Notes: generated by a model from the sequence alone, not told the origin. A stretch of DNA of 30,682 nt from Podochytrium sp. JEL0797 (GCA_027596195.1 JADGJG010000216.1:1-30682), one strand, 5' to 3'; shown: positions 17,375 through 29,443, counted from the first letter of the stretch. Numbers and translations: made by a program.

Positions 17375-18005
17375 TCAGAATGGCGAACTGAAAAACACGT
17401 CCAAACAACACTGCACCTCATGAACCCCAATCTGACAAAACCCAATCTGAGGCGTAAACGTAACCACTGCCCCCACAATCCCCGTAAACGTCTCCTCCGT
17501 GGCCGACGAAGAAAACCCACACAAATATCCCACGGCAACGACACGTGTCCCCCCGATGCCGCGACGGTATCCACTTGTGCTCGCGTGCAGAGGAGGAAAT
17601 TGGATATATCGATTGTAGGAATTATGGCTGTCGGGGGAGGCGAGGGCTTGAGTATTCGTTGGTGAGGAGGGAGTATGAGGCTTACTGGAAACGTCGTAGA
17701 GGATAGAGAGGCCGGAGATGGATTGAGGTGGTGCAGTGGAAGGCCAAGGTACAGACCACGAAAGTGTCAGCGAAACAAACTCACGTCTGCGGAGTGCAAG
17801 AGCCGTCTGGGAGAGAGTTCGGGGTTAGCTGGATCGTCGATCCGGTTGAATACGGGGGGAACCGGCGATCTCACTCACCGGAGAGCCATTCAGCCAAATG
17901 ATTCGCTTGATCGTCGATGGATGTCTGTTTGATGTTGTTGACGTCACATGACTGGTTGAAGCATTTGGAGGTGTTGGGGTTGGTGGAGGAGGCAGTCAAG
18001 CGGGA
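17375..18005 (-). CDS. Uncharacterised spliced gene, possibly secreted; 5' end unresolved
   Basis: Three exons join in phase: 18005-17879, 17806-17785 and 17684-17375. The 22-nt middle exon encodes DGSCTPQ. The product runs SRLTASSTNPNTSKCFNQSC, a short helix-like part (SIDDQANHLAEWLS), then SPDSHNSYNRYIQFPPLHAS and a glycine/valine-rich part (GYRRGIGGTRVVAVGYLCGF, FTGIVGAVVTFTPQIGFCQI) and ends LDVFFSSPF. I do not recognise it. Several Cys and the Ser/Thr/Asn-rich composition suggest an extracellular or cell-surface protein. A candidate first exon at 18096-18058 (MSGRFGDIRR) keeps phase but has a weak GTGCCG donor and no signal peptide. The true start is therefore unknown. Confidence 0.5.
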
Positions 18006-18135
18006 CTGCGAGACGAGCTCTTATAAACATTTTTAGTGAGAGATCTTGCTGCGGCACGAGCGAGCTGCGCCTGATATCGCCAAATCGGCCGCTCATGATT
18101 TGTGGAATGAATTCAACCAAAGTAGCCGAAAACCA

Positions 18136-18141
18136 TTTATT
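18136..18141 (-). terminator. AATAAA poly(A) signal of the eIF2B epsilon gene
   Basis: Minus-strand AATAAA about 25 nt past the stop codon at 18166-18168. Confidence 0.4.
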
Positions 18142-18165
18142 TTTGTAAAAAACATGGGAACCAAA

Positions 18166-20881
18166 TCAATCCGAATCCTCGCTCTCGCTCTCGGTTTCCT
18201 CCTCCGCTTGTTGGAGCCAAGTCATGAACGGTTGCGCCTTAGAAATATTGAATCAATACACACAATGGGATACAAACTGGAAAAAAAACCCACCGAATCC
18301 CTAATCCTCCCACTCGCCTTCCCAAACCACTCCACAAACACATCCTCCTCCACAATATCCCCCTGATAAAACCCAGACAACACCTTCACAAACAACCTCG
18401 CATGCTCCTCATTCGTTTGACAATGCTCCTCCAAAATCTCAAGCAAATCGAGTTGATCCTCTGTATCCACCGCGAACCGCGCGAGGAGTCCTCCCCATCG
18501 ATCCAACGTTGCGTCGAGGCTCGCGGCGTCGTGCACGAGACTGAGAACGGTGGGGAGCGCTTTGAAGCGGATATCGTGGAACTCGAGGTTATCTGCAAAT
18601 TTGAGCGTGTTGAGTTCGAGGACAATGTTGTCGATGGAGTGGTTTTCTTCGAAGGCGCGTTCGATGGTGGAGACGAGTTCGCGGTGGGAGCCTTTTTGTG
18701 TGTAATTTGTGAGTATTGACTGAGCATTGACAAGGATCGGGGAAAACAAAACTCACGCTCGAGAGCGTCCATTTCCGAGGAATCGTCTTCATCTTCAGTA
18801 TCTTCATCAGCGTGGTCTTCGATGTCGTGCAACTTGATATCGCGAGCTGAATTTTTTCGAAAATCAATTGGGGTGTGTCCGTTTGTGAAACAACAAAAAG
18901 AGGGTCTTACCAAGAGCACACACTTCCAAAATCGCCTTGTGCTCATCCTCGTCACCGTCGTCATCATTGATTTCGTCCGTCTTGTCGTACCCCATTCCTT
19001 GAGTTCCCACCTCTCTGACATCGTACACGGCGACTGTCGGTCAAAATGCAATCCAATCAGTTTCGAAAAAGCACAGATTCCAAGAATCAGTCACACTCCC
19101 ATGTACCTCCACTGCGTGAAGTCTCCACGTCACTGTCCGAGTCGCTGCTGTCGTCCTCGTCCATGCCCTTGTTCAAACTCAATCGCGAAAACTCTTTGAC
19201 AACAAAGTCGGGGCCCACGTGAACCTGCAAGAACGAGTTAGAAACCCTCCGAATTCAAAAGCGAGAGCACAAACACACACAAAAAAAACCATTTACCCCA
19301 AACGAAAGAATCGACCCCTTCTCAACCGTAACCCCATTCAAAACCACAACCCCATCCGCCAAAATACTCCTCTCAATCACACAATTGTCCCCAACAACAA
19401 CCCCATCCCACAAATAACTCCCATGAATCCTCACATTCTTTCCAATCCGACACTTCCTCCCAATCACCGAATTCGTAATCTCCGTCTTCTCCCCAATCAC
19501 CGTCTCATCCCCCACAACAACATGATGCCCCAACCGCGTCGTAAATTGCACGATCACATTCGCTTCTTTGTAAATATACGGGTTCTGATGTTTATACGTG
19601 GTGTTGCCGAGAATGTTGGTCTCGGGGGTCATAGGGTACGTCCATCGCGCCATCACGTCTTTGCTGATGGAATCGTACATTTGCGTAGACCTCACGCGGG
19701 CAGCGTACGTGTCGTTGATGATGTGAACGTGGATTTGTTTGCCGAGAATGTCGGATTCGAGGATCCCGCGGACAAAGTGGTTGCGGATGTCTTGGTAGTC
19801 AAAGTTTTCGGTGAAGAGAGCGGGGACCTGTGTGAAAGGGATGTGCGCGTGATTTTGAAGAAGTGAGAAAATCTCGGAATATAAGAAGCGGAACGGAGGG
19901 GGTGGCCCTTACATCCACAGTGCAAATATCAATTTGACAATCCATCAGATCGTTGCGGACTTGAAGTTCCGAATGCGATTTGAACAGCTCCAAGTCGAGC
20001 TTGAGCTTATGTTTGGTGGGGAACACGCTGCGGTATTGCACGCATTCTTGCGTGGCCGCGTCGAGGACGTAGATTCCTTCTTCTCCTTTGGAACGAGTGC
20101 GGTGGGTTGGACTGGCGGCTTTGAGGACCTGTTGGTTTTCGAAATGGCGGTTAGGGACGCGAGTGGAGGGAAAGGGATGGGGGTACCATCGTCATGATGC
20201 CGTTCTTGTCAATCAGACGACGAGCACTGAAAACAAGTCATTATTAGAGTCGAAAAATCCCTAGCAATTCCACAGGTATTTACCGGTGCTCGTCCAACGC
20301 CTTTGTCAAATCCATATTCGCCACAACGTCACCCGAAACGAGAATGAAATCCGACTTCAACAGCTGCTTGGCATCCAAATCCCTCAAAGCATCTCCTGCA
20401 CTCGCGAGTTGCTGAGAAACGACGGTCGTGATGCGCGGAACTCCTGCAGCTTTACCCCAACGGGAGTTTCTGTTGCGGGGCAGTAACCACACGTCAGACT
20501 TGCTAGGATGATCGAATACGATATGTCTCACTTCAAGTATGCTTTGATCTGGTCCGCATGGGCACAACAGACCACGTAGATTTGCTCGACGCCCGCGGTG
20601 GCCAGAAACTCCAAGGTGTATTCAATCAGAGGGACATTGGCAAGGGGCAGCAGGCACTGGAACCACGGGATGCGAATCAATAGGGGCTATACAGTGATCA
20701 ACAACGTACTCTTGGTCTGTCCTCGGTCAGCGGCAGAAAGCGTTTGTTGAACGAGTCGGCAACGACCACAGCAACGAGTTCCTTGAGAGATGGAGTAAGT
20801 GGAGTAAGCGATGTAGAGATAGGTAGAGCAAGTTACCTCGTCAACTTGGACTTTCTCCGTGTGTTGTTTCGCCTTGGACAT
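18166..20881 (-). CDS. GCD6: Translation initiation factor eIF2B subunit epsilon
   Basis: Twelve exons: 20881-20837, 20781-20710, 20656-20532, 20469-20284, 20226-20187, 20128-19913, 19827-19297, 19224-19107, 19033-18911, 18846-18757, 18691-18294, 18237-18166. All phases fit and give 671 residues, near the usual 700. eIF2B epsilon is the catalytic subunit of the guanine-nucleotide exchange factor that recycles eIF2-GDP in the cytosol. The N-terminus has the nucleotidyltransferase-like fold (LVAVVVADSFNKRFLPLTED, RCLLPLANVPLIEYTLEFLA). The middle has left-handed beta-helix hexapeptides (VVVGDETVIGEKTEI..SVIGRKCRIGKNVRI). Two acidic stretches follow (DEDDSSDSDSD and the EDEDD part). The C-terminal W2/HEAT domain ends AQPFMTWLQQAEEE, the aromatic/acidic motif that contacts eIF2 beta. 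It is divergent from PPOX with 29 bp between start codons. Confidence 0.93.
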
Positions 20882-20910
20882 TGACTTCAAAGTGGAAAAC
20901 AAAAAAAATA
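20882..20910. promoter_or_regulatory. 29-bp spacer between divergent eIF2B epsilon and PPOX starts
   Basis: Only 29 bp, rich in A on the plus strand, separate the two start codons. There is no room for two separate promoters, so transcription start sites must overlap or lie inside the opposite gene. Confidence 0.6.
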
Positions 20911-22457
20911 ATGCTCATTTTGGGCGGCGGAATCACCGGTCTTAGCACGGCTTGGCACGCAGCCAAAGCACTTCCTCGGTCTGCGCCAATCACGCTTGTC
21001 GAAGGATCGTCGCGACTGGGCGGGTGGGTCCGCTCCAACCTGGACCATGAGGGCGTGCTGAGCGAGTTGGGCCCAAGAACTCTGAGGCCAAACGGAAAGC
21101 AGGGCACGGCAACCCTGGAGATGGTGAGTAGCAGATTATTTACCTTTAACCATTAACTTACCACTTGCTGCACTAGGTCCACCGCCTCAACCTCGAACAA
21201 CAAGTAATGTTGGTGGAAAAGAGTTCACCCGCCGCAAAGAACCGCTTCATCAAATACAACGGAACCCTCAACAAGATGCCCACATCTCTACAAGAAGCAC
21301 TCTTCCCGCCCAAAAACCACGTGTTCAGAGGCGTCCTTGCACGCGGTTCAATCGAACCCTTCATTCCCAAAACAACAAAACACGATGAATCCATCCACGA
21401 CTTTGTTGCGAGGCGATTCGGTGTCCATGTTGCTGATAATCTGATTTCCGCATTGGTTCACGGCATTTACGCAGGTGATTCGCGTGTGTTAAGCGTCAAG
21501 TCGTGTTTCCCGTTTCTCTGGGAAGCCGAGCAGAAGTACGGATCCGTTGTTGCGGGATTACTCGTGGGTGCCTTGTCGAAACCCGTTCCAGAGACGTATT
21601 CGCCCGCTGTTTCACCGCAAGCCATTGAGTTCATTCAAAAAGTCAAGAAATCAAGCATCTACGCGTTCAAAGACGGACTCCAAACTCTCACGGACGCGAT
21701 CGCTCAAGACCTCCAACAAAACCACCCCAACGTTTCACTCCTCCTCAACACACCCGTCACCCAAATCGAAATGGCCTCCCACAACACCCTCAAAGTATCC
21801 ACCGCAACAAACCAAACCTTCGAAACCTCACGCGTCATCAGCTGCCTCCCTTCCCTCCGTCTCGCCCCGCTCCTCCCCAAATCTTCCTCCCTCCCACCCC
21901 TCTTGTCCCACAATCCAGCCGTCACCGTCGCCGTCGTGAACCTCGCATACAACGATCCCAACATTCTCCCCGTCTCTGGGTTCGGATACCTCACCCCACG
22001 CACGCAGGGTGGGAACACGATTGGCGTTATTTTCGATAGCGAAGCGATCCCCGGGCAGGGTGATTCCCCTGGCACCACGCGCATCACGTGCATGATGGGT
22101 GGACACCGGTTCAAAGAGTTGTTTCCCACCCCTGATTCCTTCTCGGAAGAAAAGTGTCTCCAACTCGCTGTGGAAAGTGTCCAACAAGATTTGGGCATCA
22201 CGCGGGCCCCTGATTCGTTTACGGTTAGTTTGCACAAGGAGTGTATCACGCAGTATCGGGTCGGACATTCGGAAAGGATGAAGAAGATGCATGCGGGGTT
22301 GAGGGACGAGTTTGAGGGCAGGTTGGCGGTTTGTGGGATGAGTTATTTGGGGGTTGGGGTGAATGATTGTGTGTTGAGTGCGAGGGAGGTTGTGGAGAGG
22401 GTTGTGGGGAGTGGAGAAGGAGGGCAGGGTGTTGTGACGGGGTTGGAAAGGGTGTGA
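20911..22457 (+). CDS. HEM14: Protoporphyrinogen oxidase
   Basis: Two exons, 20911-21123 and 21177-22457, with a 53-nt phase-0 intron, encode 497 residues, normal for the family. The enzyme oxidises protoporphyrinogen IX to protoporphyrin IX with FAD and O2, the penultimate step of haem synthesis, at the mitochondrial inner membrane. The FAD-binding Rossmann motif is at the very start (LILGGGITGLSTAWHAAK), followed by LVEGSSRLGGWVRS and ELGPRTLRP. A typical SALVHGIYAGDSRVLSV segment lies centrally. The C-terminal FAD motif is GMSYLGVGVNDCVLSAREVV. No classical presequence is seen, which is normal for PPOX. The 3' end is convergent with UGGT, with 113 bp between stops. Confidence 0.93.
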
Positions 22458-22460
22458 TCA

Positions 22461-22466
22461 AATAAA
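22461..22466 (+). terminator. AATAAA poly(A) signal directly after the PPOX stop
   Basis: AATAAA starts 4 nt after the TGA. The intergenic space to the UGGT stop is 113 bp, so 3' UTRs must be very short or overlap. Confidence 0.5.
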
Positions 22467-22570
22467 CTCACGCGTTGTGAAGAACTCTCAGTCACCGCAT
22501 CCACACTCGGATTTCGACCAGTTGCCAAATTGAAAACAAATACCATTTATATTTTCACGCCAATATTGAA

Positions 22571-25500
22571 TTACAACTCATCATGCTCGTTTTTAACAGC
22601 ATCAGCAACTACACCAGCCAGCTTTCGAGCCTCCACCTTGTCCGCCACCGCCTGCACCAAGTCATCCAACTCGACCCACTCCTTGATGATTCTCTTGGCA
22701 CGCTTTAGCTTGGGTTCCTTCGTGAGTGGGTTGTTGCACAAGTCAATCGTCTTGGCCTTGGCAAGTTCACTGTCGGCGCACCACGTTTCGCACCACAACC
22801 TTGAAAATCCAAAATCAGTTCGATTCCAAACCAAACAAATATAAAAAAACACGTCTCTCCTCAAAACTCACCACTCCTTTGGCAACGAGAAAATCGGAAT
22901 ATCATGAATCATATTATTCGGCAAATCCTGATCCAAATTCGACAACGAATTCGGATCCGCGCTCAACTGCTGATACTGCTGTCTCAACCGATCCCCCGCC
23001 AACAACTGCCGGAACCGTTTCAAATCAATCACGTACAACGCGCTGATATGGTATGGACGTCCTTGTAAATGAGACGCCCAGTATCCGGTTTTCCAGAATC
23101 GGAACCCTTCCATTTCGGGACGAGAGTCGCCCATGGGGGTGTATCCGTAGACGGCGCCTTCGAGGTCGAGGTCCACGAGTTCTTTCATGTCCGTGCGGAC
23201 GACTTGGTCCGCGTCGACAAAGATGACTTTGTCAAGGTTGAGGGGGAAGAGAACGTCGAGGAAGAGGATTTTGTAGGCCCAGATGGTGCGTTCTTTGCGA
23301 GTGGTGGCGCGGAGCCAGTGTGGCCAATTGTCTAAAACGCGAGGATTCAGCAAAGCAGAAGCACGCAATGCACGGAAAAAAAACAATCACATGTCACAAA
23401 CTCGTACTCAAACCCATACTCGGCAGCCAAATGCGGAACAAACTGCATAAACTTGGGACTCAAAAAGTTTTCAATCAGCCAAAACTTGACGGGGCTCTGC
23501 GTGTGTCGCATGACCGACAGCATCATGATGCCCATGAATCGCTCGTACAAGTGTCCCGACGCGACAGAAAAGATGTTGATGGTCGTGTTCTTGACAGATG
23601 CGGAAGGCACAACGATCGGTTCTTGCTTGCTCCCAAACACACGTGCCTTCAATTGTCCCCAAACCCCGTCGCTCGCTCCACCCTCCTTCTTCTTTCCAGC
23701 CTTTAACTCCTCAACAACCGGCTCCAACACATCCTCATTCTCCATCCCCTTCCGCTTACTCACAACAGGATAAACAGTCACCCCTTCAAACGTATCCAAA
23801 ACCACAGTCGCATACTCCTTCCCTTCCCCTACACCCCCGTCCTTCCCTCCATACGTATCACTCACACTCTCCACCCGATACACCTCCTCACTCCTCCCCT
23901 CCCGCAACCGCATCCGCCACACACCAGGATTCGCCTTCAACTGCAAGTACCCCAAATTCGTCATCGTGATTGTGTCGACCATGTGTGGGTGGAGTGGGGT
24001 CCCGAGGACGAATTGGACCCCGCGTGGGGGGGTTGTGGTGTGGAGTTCGCGCGCGTGGCCTTCGACAAGGAGGTGGTTGAGTTGGAAGTGGGCGTCCACG
24101 TTTTGGCCGGGGGAGAGGGTGGAGAGGTGGATGTTGTCGAGATCGTGGATGGAGTCGATGGCGCGGACGACCCAGGCTCGTGGGACTGTTTTTTTTTTGG
24201 GAAAAATTAAATAAGTAATGTATTTCAGAAAGTGCAACTCACCGTCAAGTCCCAAAGTCAACAACGGCTCCATCGGAACATTCTTAAACAACGCACTCGG
24301 CGGCACACGTTTCCCCTCCGAATCGACATGCACGTTCTCCGGGAACACGTATCGATAGAACCGCTTGATGGGCAAATCCTCGAGAATCGGAACCGGATTC
24401 AACAGAATTTGCACGCTGACCTCATGCAAGGTGGACACCACCTTCAGAATCGCGCTCGCCTTTTGCGTGATTTCGCTCACAGGGTCCAGGACGGCTGTGA
24501 AGCGGAGGGAGGCGTGGGTCGGGTCTCCGGTGGTCAGACCGCTGTTGGGGGTAGTGGGGAGGGTAAGAACTCATGAAAGAAAAAGGGGGGAAAGCACGTA
24601 CTAGGAATTCTCTCCCCAGTCCAACGCGATTCTCGCTTTCTCGGATCCATCTTCAGCCCGCGATTCCATTTTCGACACCGAAATCAATGAACAGATCTTC
24701 ATGATGGCGTTTGGAATCCATCTGCGCCCACAAAAAAATAATTCAATCAAAAGAGCAAGCGAACCAGAAAAAACACGAGGCAAAGCACTCACGCATCCTT
24801 GTCCTCAACCCCACCCAACTCCATCCCACTCAACGCGTCATCAACCCGCTCGACCCGCTCGCGGTATTCACTCGCAGCAAGCGTCTCGAAATCCGCGTCC
24901 ACAAACTTCTCCGGCTTTTCGAAAGGTCCAACCACCTGAATCACAAGAGAGTTAAATCCCCACGGGATCATGCGGAATACGGCGGAAGAAAAAAAAAACT
25001 CACCCTGCCATTCACCACCAGCCCAGCCTCTCCGGCCCCAAACCCAACCACCCCCTTTACAAACCTCTTCACCTCCTCAACCTTCCTCTCAAACTCCATC
25101 ACATTCACCACCTCCTCCCCATCAACAACAACACCCATAAAATCAAACCCTTCCCCACCCGCCACCACATCCTCCACAGCCTTCAACAACACCGCAACAG
25201 CCTCACGAGCAGGATATGTTCTGGCTACCACGGCAGCGGCTTTATGCAGCACGAGTTTGGTTTGAAGCGTCGACACGCGGTTTGAGGGCGGGTTGTGTAA
25301 AAACGCGACGCGAGAGTGCGGGGAGTCGGAAAGGAATTCGAGTGCCGCGCGGGCGAGGTGGAGGCCGGGGAGGGATTCAAAGTCGGCAATGACGTGGAAT
25401 GTTACGACGGGAATGTCGCGTTCTGTTTCAACAAAACAATGTCAACAAACGAGGGAAAAGAAGAGCGCGAATGAAAAGTGGTTTACCAGAAACATAATCC

Positions 25501-27926
25501 AACCCATCCAACACCCGCGCCTCCTCATCCGCCAAATTCACAAACCGCAACGGATGATCCTCCGAAGGGAAAATGTACACATTTCTCCGCTTTTGCACAT
25601 TCTCCTGATCCATAAACAACGCATACAAGTCATCCTGATCTCCCACTGCGCCCGAGTGGACTTTGAGTTGAAGGAACTGCAGCATCTTGGGGTAGATTGC
25701 GAGCATGGTTTGTTGCCAATTCTGCATCCAAAAAACAAAAGAAACCTGTCAGTTTTTTCCCTCACCCCTGTCACAAACCGCCAAAAACCCACCTCCAAGT
25801 CAATGAATTTGCCATTCAAAAACAACGCGCCTTTTCCTCCTTCCATTCCAATCCGGCTCATGAGTTTGCTGTACTCCTGCATCTCCGTCGCGTCTTCCTG
25901 CAGACCCGTCGAAGAAACGGATTCGAACACGTCTTGGACGAGTTGAGAAACGGGACGAGGATGCGCCGAGGCAGTGTTTTTGGTTATTTCGGAATGCAGC
26001 TGAAGCGGCGTGAGAAGGAACGCGTGGGTTAATATTGGACTGCCAACACCACCCCTCCAGGCAAATTTGCGCTCACATTGACAATGAACTCTTTGGCTTC
26101 CTTCCTTCCCGACGTTCTGACAATGTGCATGAATGCACTCGCAGCCAAGAGGGCTACCAAGCCAAAAAAAATAATAACGTTAGTTTCAGACATAACAACG
26201 ACCTCATCGCTCACCAGCCCCGTCGTCTCCATCCCCAACAGCAGGAACAAGCCCAAACCTCAACGGCACAGTATGCTCAATGAACTGAAACACGTTCATC
26301 TGAACCGCAAGATGCTCCAAGTTCGTCAAGTCAAGAACAAACAGAGCGTTGAACATGTTTTTGGCCACGTATTTGAGTTGACCCGGGTACGACGGTTGCA
26401 GCAACTAGAAAAGAACCAAACGATCAGAATCCATAGCACAAAATCAAAATTTACCTCTCTCAAAGATTTTGGAAACTGCTTGTATCGCTTATCCTTTTCC
26501 AAATCGTTCCACCACAACACAGAATCATGACGCACGTCGAACGCGTCTCCCCATCCGAGATCGATGGTTCCCGTAGTTTTGGTGGGGAGGGTCAAGAGGT
26601 GTGCGGCTTCGGCAGCCGACAATGAAATCGACTCGAACGATTGAATGAGGGCGAGTTCCTTTCTCATGGCCTTCAACAAGCTATTTCGGGAAATAGGTTA
26701 CTCCAAGATGGCTGGAGCGAATGGAGCGTTACCTAAACACATTCAAATCCTTGACATTCAAATTAACTCCATTCAACAACACCACGGCGCTCCCCGCTTG
26801 AACAATCATGCGCTGGTTCTGACGCAAATCAATCCGCTGTTGCGGTGTAACGGGACGTTGAGCAATCGCATGCGCGTGTTTCGGAAAGTCTTGCGAAATC
26901 TGAATCAACGCGTCGAGTGGGGATTTTGACGAGAGCACGATATTGGCGGCTTTGACGCCAATCTCTTTGATTTCTTCGGCAGAGACGGGGAGCATGGTGG
27001 ATTCTTGGTCGTCGGTGGTGGTGAATGAAAACAAGGATCCAGCATCTCTGGCGGAAAAGGACTCTTTTTCTGTTTCGACATCGTCTTGTTGTTTCTCCAA
27101 ATCCGCATCCTCCTCCTTCTTGTCGGCACCTATAATTCGTAAATAAGACCATTTTCCATACAGCCAAACCAGCGAAACGAAACTCTCACCGCTTCCCGCC
27201 GTGTTTCGATCGTCAATAACCTTGTATTCGGAAGTCTTGATGGCCAATTCGACCCCATACCCCGCCAAATAAAGCGGCTCAACGCTTTCCGACTCAGACG
27301 GCTTGTATCTCAACACGTATTGGACAAGGCCCTGATCCGCCCACTCAGTCAAGACTCGGTGAAACGCGGGAAATTCGGCGGACTTCAAGTCAGCGTACAA
27401 AACGGCGCGCGGGGCAGTGTACACTTTAGCGTATACATGGTCCAAAGGCAATGGTTCACTGGATTCATCGGTCGTGGCGTTGCTGGTCGGATCCAAGACG
27501 GCTTGTGCCAGGTCGTGGATGCGAGCGTGGCAAAACAGGTCGCTGTTCCAAGCCACGCAGGCACCTCCTACGGGAGTGGATTCATAGTGGGTGGACACGA
27601 CGCGCGTGTAGAATTCGAAATGGGCCTGGACTTTGGCGGCGTGGATTTGCGAGGCGAGTTCGAGGTTGAGCAGCGGGTCGGTGGAGGAAAGGGATTTGGA
27701 ATCAACGAGGGGTGAAAGCGATGAAAAGAACTTGGCGGTGGGGAGGGACTCGCTGTGGATGATTAAATATTTATTATTAATGGGACAAAGCATCTTACAG
27801 TGCCAACAGATGTTCGGGTGGTGCTCCAAAGGATGCATGGATCCACGTTTGAATGTTGGGCGATGAAGAGGCAAGCGCAGTGCCAAGGGCAACACTGCCA
27901 AAAGAAGCGATCCAGGCGAAGCGCAT
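22571..27926 (-). CDS. UGGT: UDP-glucose:glycoprotein glucosyltransferase
   Basis: Fifteen exons: 27926-27799, 27752-27190, 27129-26733, 26680-26455, 26404-26215, 26153-26077, 25999-25793, 25721-25487, 25422-25004, 24935-24793, 24721-24602, 24541-24243, 24185-23391, 23331-22872, 22799-22571. They give 1495 residues, the normal size. UGGT is the ER folding sensor that reglucosylates N-glycans on misfolded glycoproteins so they re-enter the calnexin cycle. A signal peptide is clear ([19 protein letters not shown]). Thioredoxin-like sensor domains follow, including NALFVLDL and [13 protein letters not shown]. The GT24 catalytic domain starts near residue 1200 ([20 protein letters not shown]). 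It holds [20 protein letters not shown], the metal-binding VDADQVVR, and the ending [20 protein letters not shown]. The C-terminus is NEHDEL, an ER retrieval signal. Introns 24186-24242 and 27130-27189 are multiples of three without stops. Confidence 0.95.
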
Positions 27927-27941
27927 TTTTCTTCGAAAAAG
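27927..27941. promoter_or_regulatory. 15-bp spacer between divergent UGGT and PRMT starts
   Basis: Start codons of the two divergent genes are separated by 15 bp (TTTTTCTTCGAAAAA-like, a near palindrome around TTCGAA). The UGGT start is fixed by its signal peptide. The PRMT Met gives an acidic N-terminus that splices in phase into the conserved domain. Confidence 0.6.
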
Positions 27942-29414
27942 ATGGAGGTTGATCAACCCAAGCAAGAGGATGACAGGGACCCGGCCTACTTCTCGTGAGT
28001 GCTCAACTTGCCATCCGCTTAAGTGGCTAATCCCTCTTCACACAAGGTACTACGCCCAGTTCGTGCACCAGCAGAACATGCTCCAGGACAACATCCGAAC
28101 CTCAATGTACCACAATGCAATCATGGCAAACAGCATGATCCATTTCAAGAACAAGTTGGTGATTGATGTTGGTGCTGGCTCGGGTGAGTCTTTTGCTTGG
28201 TCAAGCAACCCGAACCCGTGTTTACCTTTCACCAAGGTATTTTATCGTATTTCGCTGCCCAGGCGGGTGCCTCGAAAGTATTTGCCATCGAAGCAAGTGG
28301 AATGGCCACGGTTCGTTCTCTCCTTCTCACTTCTCAAACACTCGCTCACCCAACCCAAAACCACAGAAAATGCAAAAAATGATCTCGGCCGCGTCCACCT
28401 CCAAAACCAACCAGTTCATGCACAACAAAATCGAAGTATTCCACTCCAAGGTCGAAGACGTCAAATCCCTCCCTCTCGTCGACACCATCGTCAGCGAACC
28501 TATCGGTGTCCTCCTCCTCCATGAACGTATGGTCGAATCCTTCATTCACGCACGCGATGCGTTCTTGAAACCGGGAGGTTGCATGATGCCTTCCACCGGC
28601 ACTATTTTCTTGTCTCCGTTTACCGACGCCGGGCTTTGGACGCAAACGATGGCGAAAGTGAGGTTCTGGGAGCAACCGGACTTTTTTGGGGTCGATTTGA
28701 GCCCGTTGCGGGAAGACGCGATGAAGGAGGTGTTTGCGCAGCCGGTGGTGGGGAACTTTGATCACAGGATCTTGCTCGCTCCATCCCAGAGCCATTTCGG
28801 TAATACGCGCTCCTCCTTCGTTCCTCCTTCTCATTACTCCACGCTAAACGCAAAATGCACCCCCTTCAGTCGACTTCCGAACCTGCACCCTCACCGACCT
28901 CAAAGACATCACCATCCCCCTCGCCTTCACACCCACCCACACTGCACTCCTGCACGGAATCGCGGGGTGGTTCGACATTGACCTCTGCGGCTTCATCCTC
29001 AGCACGGCCCCGAACGCCGAACGCACGCATTGGCAACAAGTGCGGTTCGTGCTTCGGTCGCCGTTGGCTGTGAATGCGGGAGAGTTGGTGACGGGGTGGT
29101 TCCGGATGAAGGTGAATGCGCAGCGGTCTTATGATGTGACTGTGGAGTTGGGGTGTGGTGGTGGTGGGGTTGGGAGTTCGGAGGCGGAGTGGGTTGCGGA
29201 TGCGGTTGAGTGTCGCGATGCGGAGGTTGCAGATGCGAGGGTGAGGAGGGGGAAGTGGGCGTTGCAGGAGCAGACTTATTGGTATTCGAATGATGTGATG
29301 GGAGCAGAGTACAACAAGCCTGAGATGTTGAATATGTATCCTGGTGCCGGCGATAAGAGTGTCGGGTTGGCGGTTGCGCCTGCCGTTGGGTTTGGACATC
29401 CAACGAATATTTAA
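27942..29414 (+). CDS. PRMT4: Type I protein arginine methyltransferase, CARM1/PRMT4-like
   Basis: Five exons: 27942-27994, 28047-28183, 28237-28310, 28367-28799, 28870-29414; 413 residues. The enzyme transfers methyl groups from S-adenosylmethionine to arginines, giving asymmetric dimethylarginine in the type I group. Visible motifs in order: YYAQFVHQQNMLQDNIRT (the CARM1-type YF/YY region), motif I VIDVGAGSG split by an intron, FAIEASGMA, the double-E loop SEPIGVLLLHERM, FTDAGLW, FWEQPDFFGVDLSPLR, FAQPVVGNFD and the THW loop (THWQQVRF). The PPVV/QPVV and GVDLS words fit CARM1 better than PRMT1. Compared with animal CARM1 it lacks the N-terminal PH-like domain and has a glycine-rich insert near residue 335. 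Likely nuclear; histones and RNA-binding proteins are the usual substrates. Confidence 0.88.
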
Positions 29415-29443
29415 GTTTTTTGGGGTGGGATATCTTTATGCTG

